From NCBI GenBank assembly GCA_003971905.1, contig RSEE01000140.1, forward strand, positions 1 through 64,000: a stretch of 64,000 nt of DNA. Direction: 5' to 3'. Every line of letters starts with the position of its first letter. Position 1 is the stretch's first letter. The stretch is from Moniliella sp. 'wahieum' (lineage: Eukaryota > Basidiomycota > Moniliellomycetes > Moniliellales > Moniliellaceae). Positions 44,479 through 55,788 of this stretch are shown in pieces. A program made the position numbers and the translations under genes. The notes below the pieces were generated by a model. That model did not search any database, was not told the origin of the DNA, and saw only the letters and a list, made by a program, of their open reading frames with translations.

Positions 44479-45364
44479 ATGGCCGACCACGGCCCCTCTG
44501 GCCTGCCGCTCGACAGCTCCTACCGCCTCGTCCCTTCCTTCCGTCGTGCGCGCCACATTCTGCTGCGCCTTCTGCCGCCTCCTCGCCAGCGGCCGAGGAA
44601 AGCTCCGGGTCCGAGTGGGAGTACTCGGAGGACGAGGAGCTGGTCACGCTCGACCTCGGGCGGTGGGGACAAGAGCATAGCGATCCTGCTGGTCATGTGG
44701 GTGCGGGTGCAGGGGAGTCGAGTCAGTGTGCGGTGACTGGCTTGCACACCGCCACCCCCTGGCTGCAGCGGGGCGAGGTAGTGTACCAGGGCCAGTGGAC
44801 GCGGTTGCTCGGGACTGAGATTCTACTGGAGTGTACACGTGGTGCGTAGGGCGTCTTGCCGTGCCGCCCTGGATGCCGCCTTGGTATACTGACTGTGTGT
44901 GCTTGGTTGTCTTGACCCTAGGTATGGATGGCCGTCCCAGTATGCGACCTTTTGCTCAACGTCGCGCTACGACCGGGGAACCTTCGACGACGCGGTCTCG
45001 CATTCTCTTCACGCCCACTGTCCCGGTAGGAGAGACAGTGCCAGCTTCGGAGCCGAAGCCTGTTTTTCCGCATCTGCGTGGCCAGGGCGGTCGGATCGGG
45101 CCGACGACCGACGCGTCGGCAGGACGTAAGCCTCGCATGGACGGGCGCACCTATGCCCAGGACTGGATGGCCAAGGTGGAAAATGCGCTGGAAAGGCGAG
45201 AGGTGCTGTACAGCCGTGGTGAGTTGCCGTCCAATGGCAAGATGCGCATGAGTCAGTCTGAGCTAGCCAGGCGACGCTTACGCTCCCAGCCGGCCGAGCA
45301 GGACCGCCAGTCGGAGCACGAAGAACGGCCCGATCCCAAAGAGCGGTCTGCACCCGATGCGTAA
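44479..45364 (+). CDS. TFIIIC triple-barrel domain protein (tau55/Sfc7-like subunit)
   Basis: Probable small subunit of RNA polymerase III initiation factor TFIIIC. ATG 44479 gives MADHGPSGLPLDSSYRLVPS. After a frame change near 44550 the triple-barrel signature appears: SGSEWEYSEDEELVTLDLG, CAVTGLHTATPWLQRGEVV, YQGQWTRLLGTEILLE. An intron at 44842-44921 (GTGCGT donor, TACTGAC branch, CCTAG acceptor) leads to MDGRPSMRPFAQRRATTGEP and a charged tail with MAKVENALERREVLYSRGEL, ending ERSAPDA at 45364. The barrel residues match the family well; the disordered tail is unassigned. Confidence 0.72.
44842..44921 (+). other. Intron of the TFIIIC subunit gene
   Basis: 80 nt, GTGCGT donor, TACTGACT branch site at about 44886, CCTAG acceptor. 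Confidence 0.75.
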
Positions 45365-48300
45365 TGGGCCATGCATCAACTGTGGACCGTGTGTGGCAGG
45401 GCATACCAGATTCTGCCCTGTCCCAAGAACCGCGGGAAGAACTCTATTGGCTCAGCTCGCGGGGGGGGGGGGAGCAGATGGGGGGAAATGAGCGTGGTGG
45501 TGGGCCCTGCAATAGTAAGTCTGGAATCTCTTTCCGGCCTTCGTGCCAACGTTACGATCACCAATTTCCTTCTTCGGCTGCCAAACCACGCCCCATTCCC
45601 GCTGCTGGAAGCCATCGGGCTCAAGTCGCGCCTCCCTGGTCGCTCCTGAAGCTGGATCCAGGTTCGTGGCTACTATGGCTGCCGCTGACTGTTACCAGCC
45701 GCGGTACTGTCCCCATCTTACCTCCCGTTCTTGTGGGTATGAGTGGGGAAATGGTGAATTAGGAGGGTGAACACTCCCTGTTAACGCCCAGTGTCCTGAA
45801 CGAGGCATGCGACCGGCTGAGCCCCCCTCTCCGTCACCCGGCATTTTGGAGAGTACCAGATATGTTAACCATGTTGTGCATGTTGGCTACCATTTGAGCT
45901 CAAACTGAGTACCACGCCCCCTGATTGTAAGAGACTTGCGGAGGGGGGGTCGAGTGAATGAGCGATGAACGATGAGCACACTCTCTGGCGAGTCTACGCC
46001 CGATCTACTCCACCAGCCTGGACGAAGGTAGGATGTGGCAATGTCTGTTAGTGATTTGGTTTTGGAGCACAGCCGCGGCTTGACGGTCAGCTTTCGGCCT
46101 ACCTCAAGGAGCGCCCATGCCCCATCTACATTGTGACCTGACAGGATCAGACGCGGAGGTGCAACTCGAGTCGTGGAGCCTAGTTCAACAGTGCATCCGG
46201 CGATAGTACTCGATTTTTATTGGCCTGCTACAGTCCCCTGAACGTAACCCCATTGCACCTACCGGTCGCCTCCCACTCTGTACCCTTCCCACCTCTATCG
46301 GTCGATACTATCATTCGTCCGCCATTGCGACCGAGATGGCTTGATGGTGCACTTGCGTGTGCGCGTATTGCTTTGTGGCTGGAAGATGCGGGCAGCGTGT
46401 TTCCCTCATGTGCCAATGCCAACAAAAGAGTGTGTTTCTTCACCCCATTTTGATCTCTGCAACCACTTCTTTCTGCATTACGGTATCCAAAAAGACCACA
46501 TCTCTACCCAGAAGCATACCGACGATATAGAGAGCATCGCAATGCCTGTGGTCGACCTCACTTGGGCGTCAGCCGCATGAGGCCGCACACCTGTGCTCCT
46601 CACATAATTTCGGTGGCTCAGGGCCCTCTTCTTGCACGCAGCATGGACGAAGATGTCGGCGAAGATATCGTTCGCAGTGGAGCCCTTCAGCCGCCAACCT
46701 GTGGTGTCTTTTTGCTTCCACCACCACCCTCGACTCAACACACTCCTCCCTCTCTCTGCCACCCACATGTATACGCCCTGTTGTGGGTGGTTAAAACGTT
46801 GTTTGGCTACTGTGAATGCAAACCACGAACGAATAATCCTATGCGCCATGCCACAAACGCTCGACCAGCTTGAACCGTTCTTTGGGGGGGTTCGTCTCGC
46901 CACCGGTACTCCTCAAGGAGGGAAGGACGAGGTGCGGTAAACCAGCTCCCGGCCCCGTGCGAGGGAGGTGGTGAGTGAATAACCGTGATGCAGTGATGCT
47001 AGTGATGCAACATGCAATGGGCAAGGCAGAACATGTTGTGCCCATGCGAAGCGTGTGATGCATGATGCAAGTGACATGTGATATGAGCCAATTTCCCCCT
47101 CCCTGTAACATGTAACCGGATGCGGGTGACGTCATCATCCCCCCGCTAATGTAGGCTGCGAGAAGTCACTAATCTAAAACACTCCAAGAGATGCGATGGA
47201 ATTTTCACACGCCATCGGTTATTGGCGCCACAGGACTTCTGGTTGGGTTCATAACGCGCAACGTACGTACGTTGTCGACCTGAGAACCAACCGGCCACCA
47301 ACCCCAGCCCACCTTGTTTTCTTAGCTTCCCGCGTCGCACCGTCCACGTCAAGCGTCACGGAGTCACGAGCGTCACGCGTCATCGCGCCACGCGTCATCC
47401 ATCAGCCATCCTCATGTTGTCCTCTCTCTCTCTGCCCCCCACTGCTCTGGAGGTCCAGGGAGGCTGGATCCATCATGCATCCTATTCATCCATGACGTCA
47501 CCGACCATCGATGCCCTCCCCCCTCCTCCAATAAGCTCCACCCCAGCATCCACACACTGGAATTCCACACCTGTCGAACTTCTGATAAGGCTGGGGTTGC
47601 CGTTTGCCACCCAGTACCCATTTCCAAGGGCCAGCGTGGGCCGTGCTGAGCGATGACACAGATGGTGGCGGCAGCGCACAGCGCAACACCCCATACTGCA
47701 TGAAGCATGAGATCTGAGATGCATCGGGGCTGGCCACTCGCAGGCCTAGGCCCTCCTATAGGTCTGCCCTACGATAGACTTCCAAGGCCCACGTAGTTTG
47801 TGGTGGCCTAGCGTGTGGAGAGGGTGCCGGTGAGGGAAATGGGGAAAGCTTTGTCCCGGCCCGTGGGGGCAGCAGACCCTACCCGATCGCGTTTCCAGAG
47901 CTTGTGGAAGCGCTAAGGCTGGAGAGTACTCCCACAGTATTCGGACTGAGTGCCCTTCCAGGCCACTGCACCATCCATGATATTGCCACCTGGCGCCTGT
48001 CCCAGCGGGCTCTGCCTGAGCGCTCACATGCTCACAGTGATGGCCCAGCGCCCAGCCCCACGGTATTTTTGCGTTGTAACATTAGCATGTCAACCAAATG
48101 GATCGATCGTTCCAGTTACTGCGGTTATCGAGTTATCGGTTACCATTGCCCACAAAGTTGATTACAACACTCGGTGAGCGCGGGCGCGGCAGCCGAGAGG
48201 TCTGGCCAACCGAATCGGAGCGTAGCGCTGCGCGACGGACGCCAGGAGCTTCTCTGAGCGCTGCGCTTACTGGCGCCCACAGCGGCAGTGGCAGCCATCT

Positions 48301-48876
48301 GTGTGCATGGACCACACGCCACGGAGGCAACATGGCCTGAGCCTGAGCCTGGCGGGTTGCTGCCCACGCTGGACCACAATCTCTCTCCCAAGCCGACCCG
48401 GACGGGTTGGTACTTGAGTACTCGAGTGGCCTGCCCCGTACCCACCCGCGACCGGCATGGGAAGACCAGCGGGGGCACCCGGGTGGTGCCGGAGCCGTAG
48501 CCGGGGCAGCCCGGACACGGGCCGGGGCAGCGGCAGCGGGTGGGACGAGGCAGCAGGGCTGGGCTGCCGCTGGCTGCCCCCCTGCCTGCTCTGACGACCG
48601 GGGAGAGTAGGGTTGGGTGTGGAGTGTTGAATACGAGTGGGTCCCCAGTGCGAGTGCCCGGTGCCCCGAGCGCCTCAGCTGCGTCAGCGCGATTGGCGCT
48701 GGCCGGACGTTGGCTGGGTCCGATCGGGTGGCACGACCGGTCACCGATCACCCGTCATCCGAGCCTGGCCGCACGGGGGCAGTCGTCCCCCCGGCCGCCC
48801 GGCTGATTGTCTGGGGCCCCGCGGCCAGGCCAGCGCCTTTCGTGTGCGACTGCGTGGCTACTGATAGCGGCGGGGG
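45365..48876. other. 3.5-kb region without a supported gene
   Basis: No frame shows a recognisable domain on either strand. Repeats noted: GTGATGCA/GTGATGCT copies at 46986-47008, TGATGCATGATGCA at 47055-47068, CGTCACGCGTCATCGCGCCACG-like sequence at 47363-47384, and GC-rich sequence at 48440-48840. A single-exon unknown gene or a non-coding RNA cannot be excluded. Confidence 0.4.
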
Positions 48877-48883
48877 TATATTA
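48877..48883 (+). promoter_or_regulatory. TATA-like element of the small gene at 49000
   Basis: TATATTA, 123 bp upstream of the ATG and followed by a strongly pyrimidine-rich leader (48890-48990). Confidence 0.5.
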
Positions 48884-48999
48884 CCGCCATGCCTTCCCCC
48901 CCCTCCTTGGCGTGTATCCACCCCCCTCTCTCCCTTATCGCCCTTGGTCCCAAGCTCTTCTGCCCCCGCACGCCCCTCTGTCTTCCCATCGTGATCCCA

Positions 49000-49229
49000 A
49001 TGCCTTACATCAACGTTGCTGTTGCTCCTGCCCCGTCGGAGGTGAAGGTGTGGGTGCCGTCGCAAGCGTGGCCGAGCAAGCTTTGACGGCGACCCAGAGC
49101 GGAACCAAGCGTCCTTCCATCTCGGCGCCCTCGCCTTCTGACCTCGGTGCTTCGGACGACGATGAGGCGTTCGTCTTTGATGACCGTGCGGCGTACAACC
49201 GTTTCCTGCTCAAGGTGCGGTCGGCCTAA
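49000..49229 (+). CDS. Small unknown protein of about 76 residues
   Basis: ATG 49000 gives MPYINVAVAPAPSE and then, after one frame change near 49045, GVGAVASVAEQALTATQSGT, KRPSISAPSPSDLGASDDDE and AFVFDDRAAYNRFLLKVRSA, with a stop at 49227-49229. The acidic stretch followed by an aromatic, helical C-terminus looks like a genuine small protein. A TATA-like box and a polypyrimidine leader sit just upstream, as in highly expressed genes. I do not recognise the family. Confidence 0.55.
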
Positions 49230-50158
49230 CGCGTACCGTCTGGACCACGTACCTGTGCACGATGGATTGATTCCTCGCTTGCTCGCCCTGTTCGCGTTTC
49301 CTCGCTTGCCCCGCTTGGCTCGGGTCTCGGTCTCGGTGTCGGTCTCTTGCAATTATCATCTTGGGAGGCCGCCGAATCTCCTTCTTCGTCCCCTTGTTTT
49401 GAGCCTTGTGTTCGGTTCCCGTGTTCTGCCAAGTTGTTTCTCCTGCCGCCCCCCCCCTTCCTTCCCCCGGATGTACAAGTACATGTTGCTGGGGTGGGCG
49501 TGCCAAGATCGTGTTCTCGCGCATAATACGTTTGTGTGAAGCGTTGCCCTTGTCCTTGCTCCCCTTGTTTCTGCTCTGCTTGGGGTTGCTTCCCTATGCC
49601 TTCATCTCAATTTATCTCGGAATCGCATTGTTTGTGCAGTGGACTGGTGGGATAGTCTCTTCCATAGTAGTCTCTTGAAAGGATGCAGTGGTGTAAGTGC
49701 AGTGCCATCTATCGCATGGCATCGCATTGCAATGGCAATCGCATGGCCGGGTATGGTATGCCATGGTAGGATACGATCTCACGGCACAGCGCACTCTGAC
49801 GCCCTACCTCCCACCTTGTTATGCGCCAGCGAATCTACGGACTACGCACATGAGCGCTGAGCAGACCAAAGGCAGCCAGGGGGCAAAAAATAAGTAAAAC
49901 TAGCCAGTGGTTGGCAGAGGGAACGAAGGAAAGAATTAAGGAAGGTGGGATTAGGACCGCGACAGGCGGCAGAAGGAACGAGAGGGACAAGGGAAGTATG
50001 TGGGTAAGTACGGGTATGATGAACACGTGCAACGAACAAAAAGAGAGTAGCGGGTCTGTGCGGAGAAGGGGTGGGAAAAGGCCGGGGAAACGCGCCGGGA
50101 CCAGGACAGGGACAATGACAGGGACAGGGAAGGAACGGTAACAGAGCACATCCGCATG
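49230..50158. other. Intergenic, no supported gene
   Basis: Pyrimidine-rich 3' flank of the small gene, then G/A-rich sequence (49910-50120) without domain content. Confidence 0.4.
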
Positions 50159-51685
50159 TCACCAGCCGTGCCGTGCGACACGGTACACGGTGGTACAAGG
50201 AACAGTGAATGCTCGCATCAAACAAAGCCCGTAATGGTGCGGGGTTAGGCGCCCAACCCAGCATGGACCGAGGTGCGATGGGATGGTAGGGTGGGGGCAC
50301 TGGCGTGCAGAGGGGGGTGGAAGACATGGGTGCGGATAGGGCGGGGGATGCGGGTGGGAAGTGGGGTCGTAAGGACGGGGCCGCGATCGCGAGGAGGCCG
50401 CGTTGGGTGTGGCAGGGTGAGAAACGACCTTGGCTGTGTCATTGGCGGTAGCGGAGGAGAGCACAGAGGAGGAGGTGGGGTCGGATTCCCAGTCAGAGTC
50501 GGGATGGGGGTGGAGATGGGGTAGAGAAGAAGGGGTGGGAGGTAACGGGGAAAACGCAGGATCGGGTTCGGGGTTGGGTTCGGGGTTGGGCTTGGTTTCC
50601 AAAGGCCAATTGGCCAGTGTTGCCCGCAACACTTCCACCGAATGATACGGCTGCAAATGCAAAGGACGGAGACAGGTACTGTTGCGCAGCGCCACGGCCG
50701 CTTGTGAGCTCAAGACCGGGTCCGCGGCGGGGGCAAGAAGAGCATGCAGGCGCGGAGGGGCTAGCTCCGTACCGACGGACGAGGCGAGCGAAAGTGGGCG
50801 GTGTTTGTGCACTGCGGTTCGCATGCCCAAGGGACTAGGTCCCGGCCGATGCAGCTTGATCCGTCGGTCGAGGGGGAGGTCGAGGTGCGAGGGACCGTAA
50901 GACGCGGGACGCGGGACTTTGCGGCTCGTCTTCCTCGTCCGCGGGGGGGCACGGTCATCGGATCCGACTTGGCTGCTAGGTTCCTGGGCCCATGGATCGT
51001 CCTCGTGCGCCGAACGGCGTTTGCGCAGTTCACGCACATTCGTCTCCCCCGCTTTCGCTTCGGTAGCACATGGGGACGAAGGGTGGGACGCGTTAGGCTG
51101 GGGCATGAGGACTGCCGCTGCGCTCTGTGGTCGATGGGGGGAGGCGAGGCGAGGCGGGCAACGTGCCGGCGGCGCAGCGATACTTGGGTTTGGACGTTGG
51201 TGTCGGCTGCGACGGCGGTGTCCGGCGGAGGATCCGCATCAGTGGCGGGATGGCCATCATTGGGTGTGGTAGGTGGGGCGATGGGCTTGCGCCACCACCA
51301 CCCCCATCGCGGCCGATCGTGGTCGGGGGGGGCGAGGCGGGAGGGGAGACGAGGAAGGCGAGGCTGGGGGGTGCGCCTGGGCACGATCTGCCTGGGGCGA
51401 GGGCGGGAGGATGCATGTGTCCTTGTAGCCAGCCTCGGCGAGGAGGTCGTGGAGGGAGTCGAAGGCGTCGGGGGAGGAGACGCAGGAGCGGGGCCGGTGT
51501 GGCAGGGCGGCGTGGAGGTGACGGCGGGGGAGGGTGGGGGGCGGCATGGGGGTGGGCGCAAGCGGCGGCGGGGGCGCAGGCAGACAGGGCGGGGTGGCGG
51601 CGGACGCACGGGCGGGTGGCGGAGGATGCGGCAAGGAACCGACTCCTGAGTGGCCAGGGGGGGCGGCGCGGGTGTGGAATTGCAC
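50159..51685 (-). CDS. Hypothetical Pro/Ser-rich protein
   Basis: Unrecognised. It is Pro/Ala/Ser-rich with two ordered-looking pieces: SPDAFDSLHDLLAEAGYKDT (about 51420-51480) near the N-terminus and, in another frame, LRKRRSAHEDDPWAQEPSSQ, YGPSHLDLPLDRRIKLHRPG, PLGMRTAVHKHRPLSLASSV and PYHSVEVLRATLANWPLETK (about 50600-51030). The conserved-looking middle suggests a fungal regulatory protein. The N-terminus at 51685 begins MQFHTRAAPPGHSG; the C-terminus is uncertain. At least three frame changes are needed (near 51400, 51200 and 51050). Confidence 0.45.
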
Positions 51686-52042
51686 ACGACGTTGTGTTGC
51701 TTCTCATGCGCGGCGGGTGGCGTGGTGCCGGGGCGGGGCGGGGGTAGTGTGCTGCCGAGGAGGAACGAGGGCGAATAAGCTTTCCGGTTCCAATTTCAAT
51801 TCTGCATGGGCCAACCGGCGTGACGTGTGACGCGTGACGCGTGAAGCGCGTGAAGCTTGGCGCTTGGAGCTGCAAGCTGGACGCTGGACCCTGGGCGCTG
51901 GATCTACGCGCGTCCCCGTTTCCACCAGGCACGCATAAATCAAACATTTCATTCCTGGGGCCGCTTGCCTTCTGTTACGTAACCCCCGCCACGCCCTGCT
52001 CCTTCGCTTCGCTTCCCTTGCCCACCACCCACGTTGGCCCCC
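51686..52042. promoter_or_regulatory. Divergent region with TGACGCG heptamers
   Basis: Between the Pro-rich gene and NCE101. At 51819-51860 it carries TGACGTG, TGACGCG, TGACGCG, TGAAGCG and TGAAGCT units in tandem, then degenerate GCTTGG, GCTGGA copies to 51903. Confidence 0.55.
51819..51860. repeat. TGACGCG/TGAAGCT heptamer tract
   Basis: Adjacent units of two heptamer types (CGCG and AGCT cores) in one tract, showing the types can grade into each other. Confidence 0.85.
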
Positions 52043-52306
52043 ATGGTGCAGTACTTGATTGGCCGGTACGTCCTTCTGCCCCTCCCCTCCGGTGGTGCCG
52101 GCGGCCCCGTGCGCTGACACGTCCAGGTACGCCGACATGGCGTTCGGCGTGGCCACCGGCGCCTTTGCATACGTCCTGTGGGAGCGCGAGCCCTCCAGCC
52201 CCCCTCCCAGCCGGGCGGCCGTACCTTGGCCGACTTGTTGCAGTGGAAGATTCGCGGCGGCCCACCTCCCGGTCATGCTCAGGCTGGCCAGCAAGAAAAA
52301 CAATGA
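52043..52306 (+). CDS. NCE101: NCE101-like small membrane protein
   Basis: Family of about 55-70 residue single-pass proteins first linked to non-classical protein export in yeast. ATG 52043 gives MVQYLIGR; an intron at 52066-52126 (61 nt, GTACGT donor, CGCTGAC branch, CCAG acceptor) joins YADMAFGVATGAFAYVLWER. After one lost base near 52203 the tail reads PGGRTLADLLQWKIRGGPPP and stops at 52304-52306. The order Y-x-I-x-R, a small hydrophobic helix, then G-R-T-L-x-x-L-L matches the family. Total about 67 residues. Confidence 0.8.
52066..52126 (+). other. Intron of NCE101
   Basis: 61 nt, GTACGT donor, GCTGACAC branch site, TCCAG acceptor. Confidence 0.75.
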
Positions 52307-52872
52307 ACCCATCTCGTTCGGTTGCAATTAATTTTGCCAATGCACTTTGTTGAGCCACCGGGAGGGGGACTCGTGCGCTGGGGAGCCAAGAGTTTCTTCA
52401 GGCCCTTCTTAGGCCTAGGAGCTGCCATATGTTCTCACTTCTGTTGTCCTCGTTCCGTACCCAGGCCCGGGGGCCAATGGCTTGCTTAAGGGTTGTTTGA
52501 TGTCGCTGTAGGTGTCGTTGGTTAGGCTCTAGGGCATGGGTGGACCTCGTTTTAGGCATGCCCCACAAGCATGCGGAGGGGATCCGTCCTTTCAATGCAG
52601 GCCAATGTTGATGATCCGAACTACTCTCCATCAGGCTGGAACGCAAGGTGCATAGTCCTCTCCTGGCTTTTCTCCACTGCGATAGTAGCGCACTCGTCAG
52701 CGTCGGTGAGAGTGGGGGCTCAGCTTTGGCGCTGTTCCAGCGGTTATTGCAATGCTATGGTCATTATCCGTGAGCGACACGAGAGATTGCGCAAACTCGA
52801 CATGATATAGGCGTCCGCTTGAGACAGGTGTATGGAGTACTTCATTCCAAAATTGGGCAGAACCTATGATCT
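52307..52872. other. Intergenic, no supported gene
   Basis: Three-prime flank of NCE101 and moderate-GC sequence with no domain content. Confidence 0.4.
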
Positions 52873-54960
52873 GTGTATGCTAAGGTGCCAGATACCCCCC
52901 TTCAGAGATGTGAACGTCGACTTTTACAACTGCGCAACAAGGAAAACAGACTTCCCAACTTAGCGGTCCACAGCTGCTCGCACGTATTGCAGTTGGCGCT
53001 ATTATCGCGGGTATTTTCTTTCCGCAGAGACTGGGAGCAGTGTGGGAGTTTCACTGAGCATCTGCCTGATACGCCCCTCCTCCTCAAATACACCAGCTCG
53101 ATATGGTCGTCCAGAACGACGGTCGGGTCGACGACGGCTGAGCAAAAGCCAGACGGGGGTGAACGACAAGCATGTGAAGGACGCCTCCTTTCTCCCGTCC
53201 AAGTACCCCAAAACAGTCTGGAGAACTCGGCAGAGGCAACAGTAGCAAGAAACGTAAGAGGCCACTTCCCGATTTCGTCTCCGGGTCCGGGAGCTGTTGG
53301 ATGAGTTCAAGGAAGACGGCTACGTGTTCAACCCCCTTCAAGTTTGACGGTCCGCAAATGTGGCAGGGGGGCTGCAGATTCTCGGTGGGCCAGAGCCTGG
53401 CGACCGACGTCATACATACACACGGTTCTCTTTTAGGGCCAGTAATAAAGACCTCTATCGAGTTGCTGACGGACGCGAACTTCGACAAAGAGCCCTCGCG
53501 AGCGCTGTGGCTGAATTCTCTCAACACACGAGGCATGGAATTGGTAGGTCGAGACAGCTCAACGGCGCCAAAACGTGGTTCACAGCATGTGCGCTCATCC
53601 GTAAGGGGGGGGTCGACTGCAAAAGACATTATGCTACACTCTCCCTCTGGTGCTGCCCAACTTGCTGGCCACTCTGTGGTTGGACTCCGCCAAGCCTGGC
53701 GTCGGGGAAGCGGTAAGACAGAGACTTCTGAGAAAGGTCGAGAAGCTGGAGAATATCGTGGCCGCCGCGCGCCTCAAGCGTTGGCTTTGCTACGACTCGA
53801 TGGTTTCGCTTTTCATGTCTGGGCCACATACGGCGTATACGTCTGAGCCTAGTGAAACTCCTATACGCATGTGATCGTCTTTTCTACGCTCGTCCAGAGT
53901 TAAAGCTGACATCGTACTCCCCCGTATTGTGCCTGCAGTGGCAGGACCTGCTTGACAAGCCGCCGTAATTCAGATTTTCATGGCCATCGGCGCCATCGAT
54001 CCGGCCATGCTCGTCCGTCGCCCCAAGTTCCATCTTCTGACCCGCCTATCCAAGCAGGCGCTGCTGTGAGCCCCCCTCAAAAACACACTGACAACGTGAG
54101 GAGGGTCCGCGTTACGCGCAAGGCGGACATGTCTATTACGAACGTATAAAGATTAGTACCTGCCCTGACTTGAACTATGATACAAAGGTAGTAGCGTAAG
54201 AAAATCTGCAAAACCTGCTATGTGAAGGGGGGCGATCGACATGCCCGAGGCAAAACTGGTGATCCGCGAAACAACCCCTCACGACGAGAAGGGGAGGGAG
54301 ACTCAGGGCCAGCCCGGTCGGAATACCAATAAGAAATTGTCCGCAGACGCCTGGATACTGCAGTGGGAGGGACCGAGCAGTTGTGCTATCGACTGTTCCA
54401 CCGCCTCTGGCTGGAACTACGCTCCATCTCTTGGGCCAAGGGCTACTAACTGGAAGCGTGTTGCAAGTTCCTTCCGTACCCGGCACGAGCCGCAATAGTC
54501 CCTCGAGCGCTATAGATTGTGTCCGGTTTCGATTCAGACTGTGGCTCAGGCCAAAGTCATCTCGGTGCATGACAAGGTTGGACTTCCCGAACCAATGGCA
54601 GCCGAGGCGCGTTATACTGTTCTCCGTGCGCCACCGGATGATTGGTCGAAGATATTGTCGAAATATCGCCGGCCCGCGTATTACATCAGTACCGTCAGGT
54701 TTGCGCCAAGGGAGACTGGGTGCTTGTTGCCCAAACGGATTATATTATGAGGTGCCCCCGCCCACAGCCATGCCCAGCCGATTCCTGATGTCCCGCCCGT
54801 TTCCATTGGCCGACGGGGATCGATCACATTAAGTTGCGGCCCAACTATTACCCGATATGTGGCTGTTGTGCACCGGCAGGCCAAGGCCGGACCGACTCGC
54901 GACGGAGGGTTAGAAGCAGTGAGGACTGTGGTTCCAAAACATTTGCGTTTGTTTAAAAGA
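52873..54960 (+). pseudogene. Broken or mis-read coding region, unidentified
   Basis: Coding-like pieces occur in changing plus-strand frames: RVRELLDEFKEDGYVFNPLQ near 53290-53345, NKDLYRVADGRELRQRALAS near 53440-53500, LPNLLATLWLDSAKPGVGEA and KVEKLENIVAAARLKRWLCY at 53650-53800, IGAIDPAMLVRRPKFHLLTR near 53985-54045, KVISVHDKVGLPEPMAAEAR near 54550-54610, and KGDWVLVAQTDYI near 54708. Stops separate several of them. The RPKFHLLTRL segment reminds me of a domain common in transposon-derived fungal genes, but that is a weak resemblance. It may be a decayed mobile-element gene or an ordinary gene with introns and indels. Confidence 0.35.
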
Positions 54961-55788
54961 AGCCCTCTCGGCTGCGTTCCTAGTAGTACACCTTGTCTAT
55001 ATGTCGCTTTCTTTTGCTTCCCTGTCAACCCTCCTATTCGCTTCCCGTCCGAAATACACCATCATTGAAACCTCATCAATCGTCATTGTATTGATCGTCA
55101 GACCCAGGTCAGAGCAAGCCAAATCAAGTCCCGCGGGTCGGGGCGGGGTATTGGATGAGCAGGCACGCGCTTCTCGGCTGAGCACCGGGCTCAGTGGTAA
55201 TAATGTAGATACGGAGATGTCGAGGAGCTGAGAGCTGAGAGGAGAGAGCAGAGAGCGAGACAGTGGGCACAGGAGGTGGCAAAGCAGGAGAAAAAAACCA
55301 GAGGTCGAAGGATCCTGGACCAGCCAGAACAGAACCGAAAAGAAGAGGAAGAGGAAAAAAGAAAACGGAACCAACATGCCAAATGTATCCACAGTCATCT
55401 CTTCGATTTTTTGCTCCAATAAGTCAAACCAAACAGTGGGGAGAAAATCGCTGTGGGGGCAGTGTCACGAACATGAACGTAACAGCCCAATGAAGGGGCA
55501 GTGTAGTATGCCTATGGTACGCCTCGTTTAACGCCCTTTTCCAGAACAGATGAAAATTCACAGGAAAGATCGGCCATGGCCTTTTCGCGGCGACCCATTT
55601 GATCGTGCCTCTCCCCGAAAGACATGCGAACCGTGGATGGGAAGAAAAAGTAACCAAAGACAAAACGAACGAGGGGTACGATGGTAAGCGGTGGAGAGCA
55701 CGCCGTATCCGGAGCCCCCACCCACCCCCACATGCCGCGGGACGTGCCCCCCCCCCCCCCCCCTTCTCCCCATCAAACCGAAAAGAAG
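54961..55788. other. Intergenic, no supported gene
   Basis: Relatively AT-rich for the window, with GAGAGCAGAGAG sequence at 55215-55260, AGAAGAGGAAG at 55330-55360 and a C17 run at 55747-55764. It is the 3' flank of the RhoGEF gene. Confidence 0.45.

Noticed and set aside
46478-46940. 141-codon minus frame and overlapping 102-codon plus frames
   Set aside because: No recognisable domain, and no supporting neighbour or splice sites.
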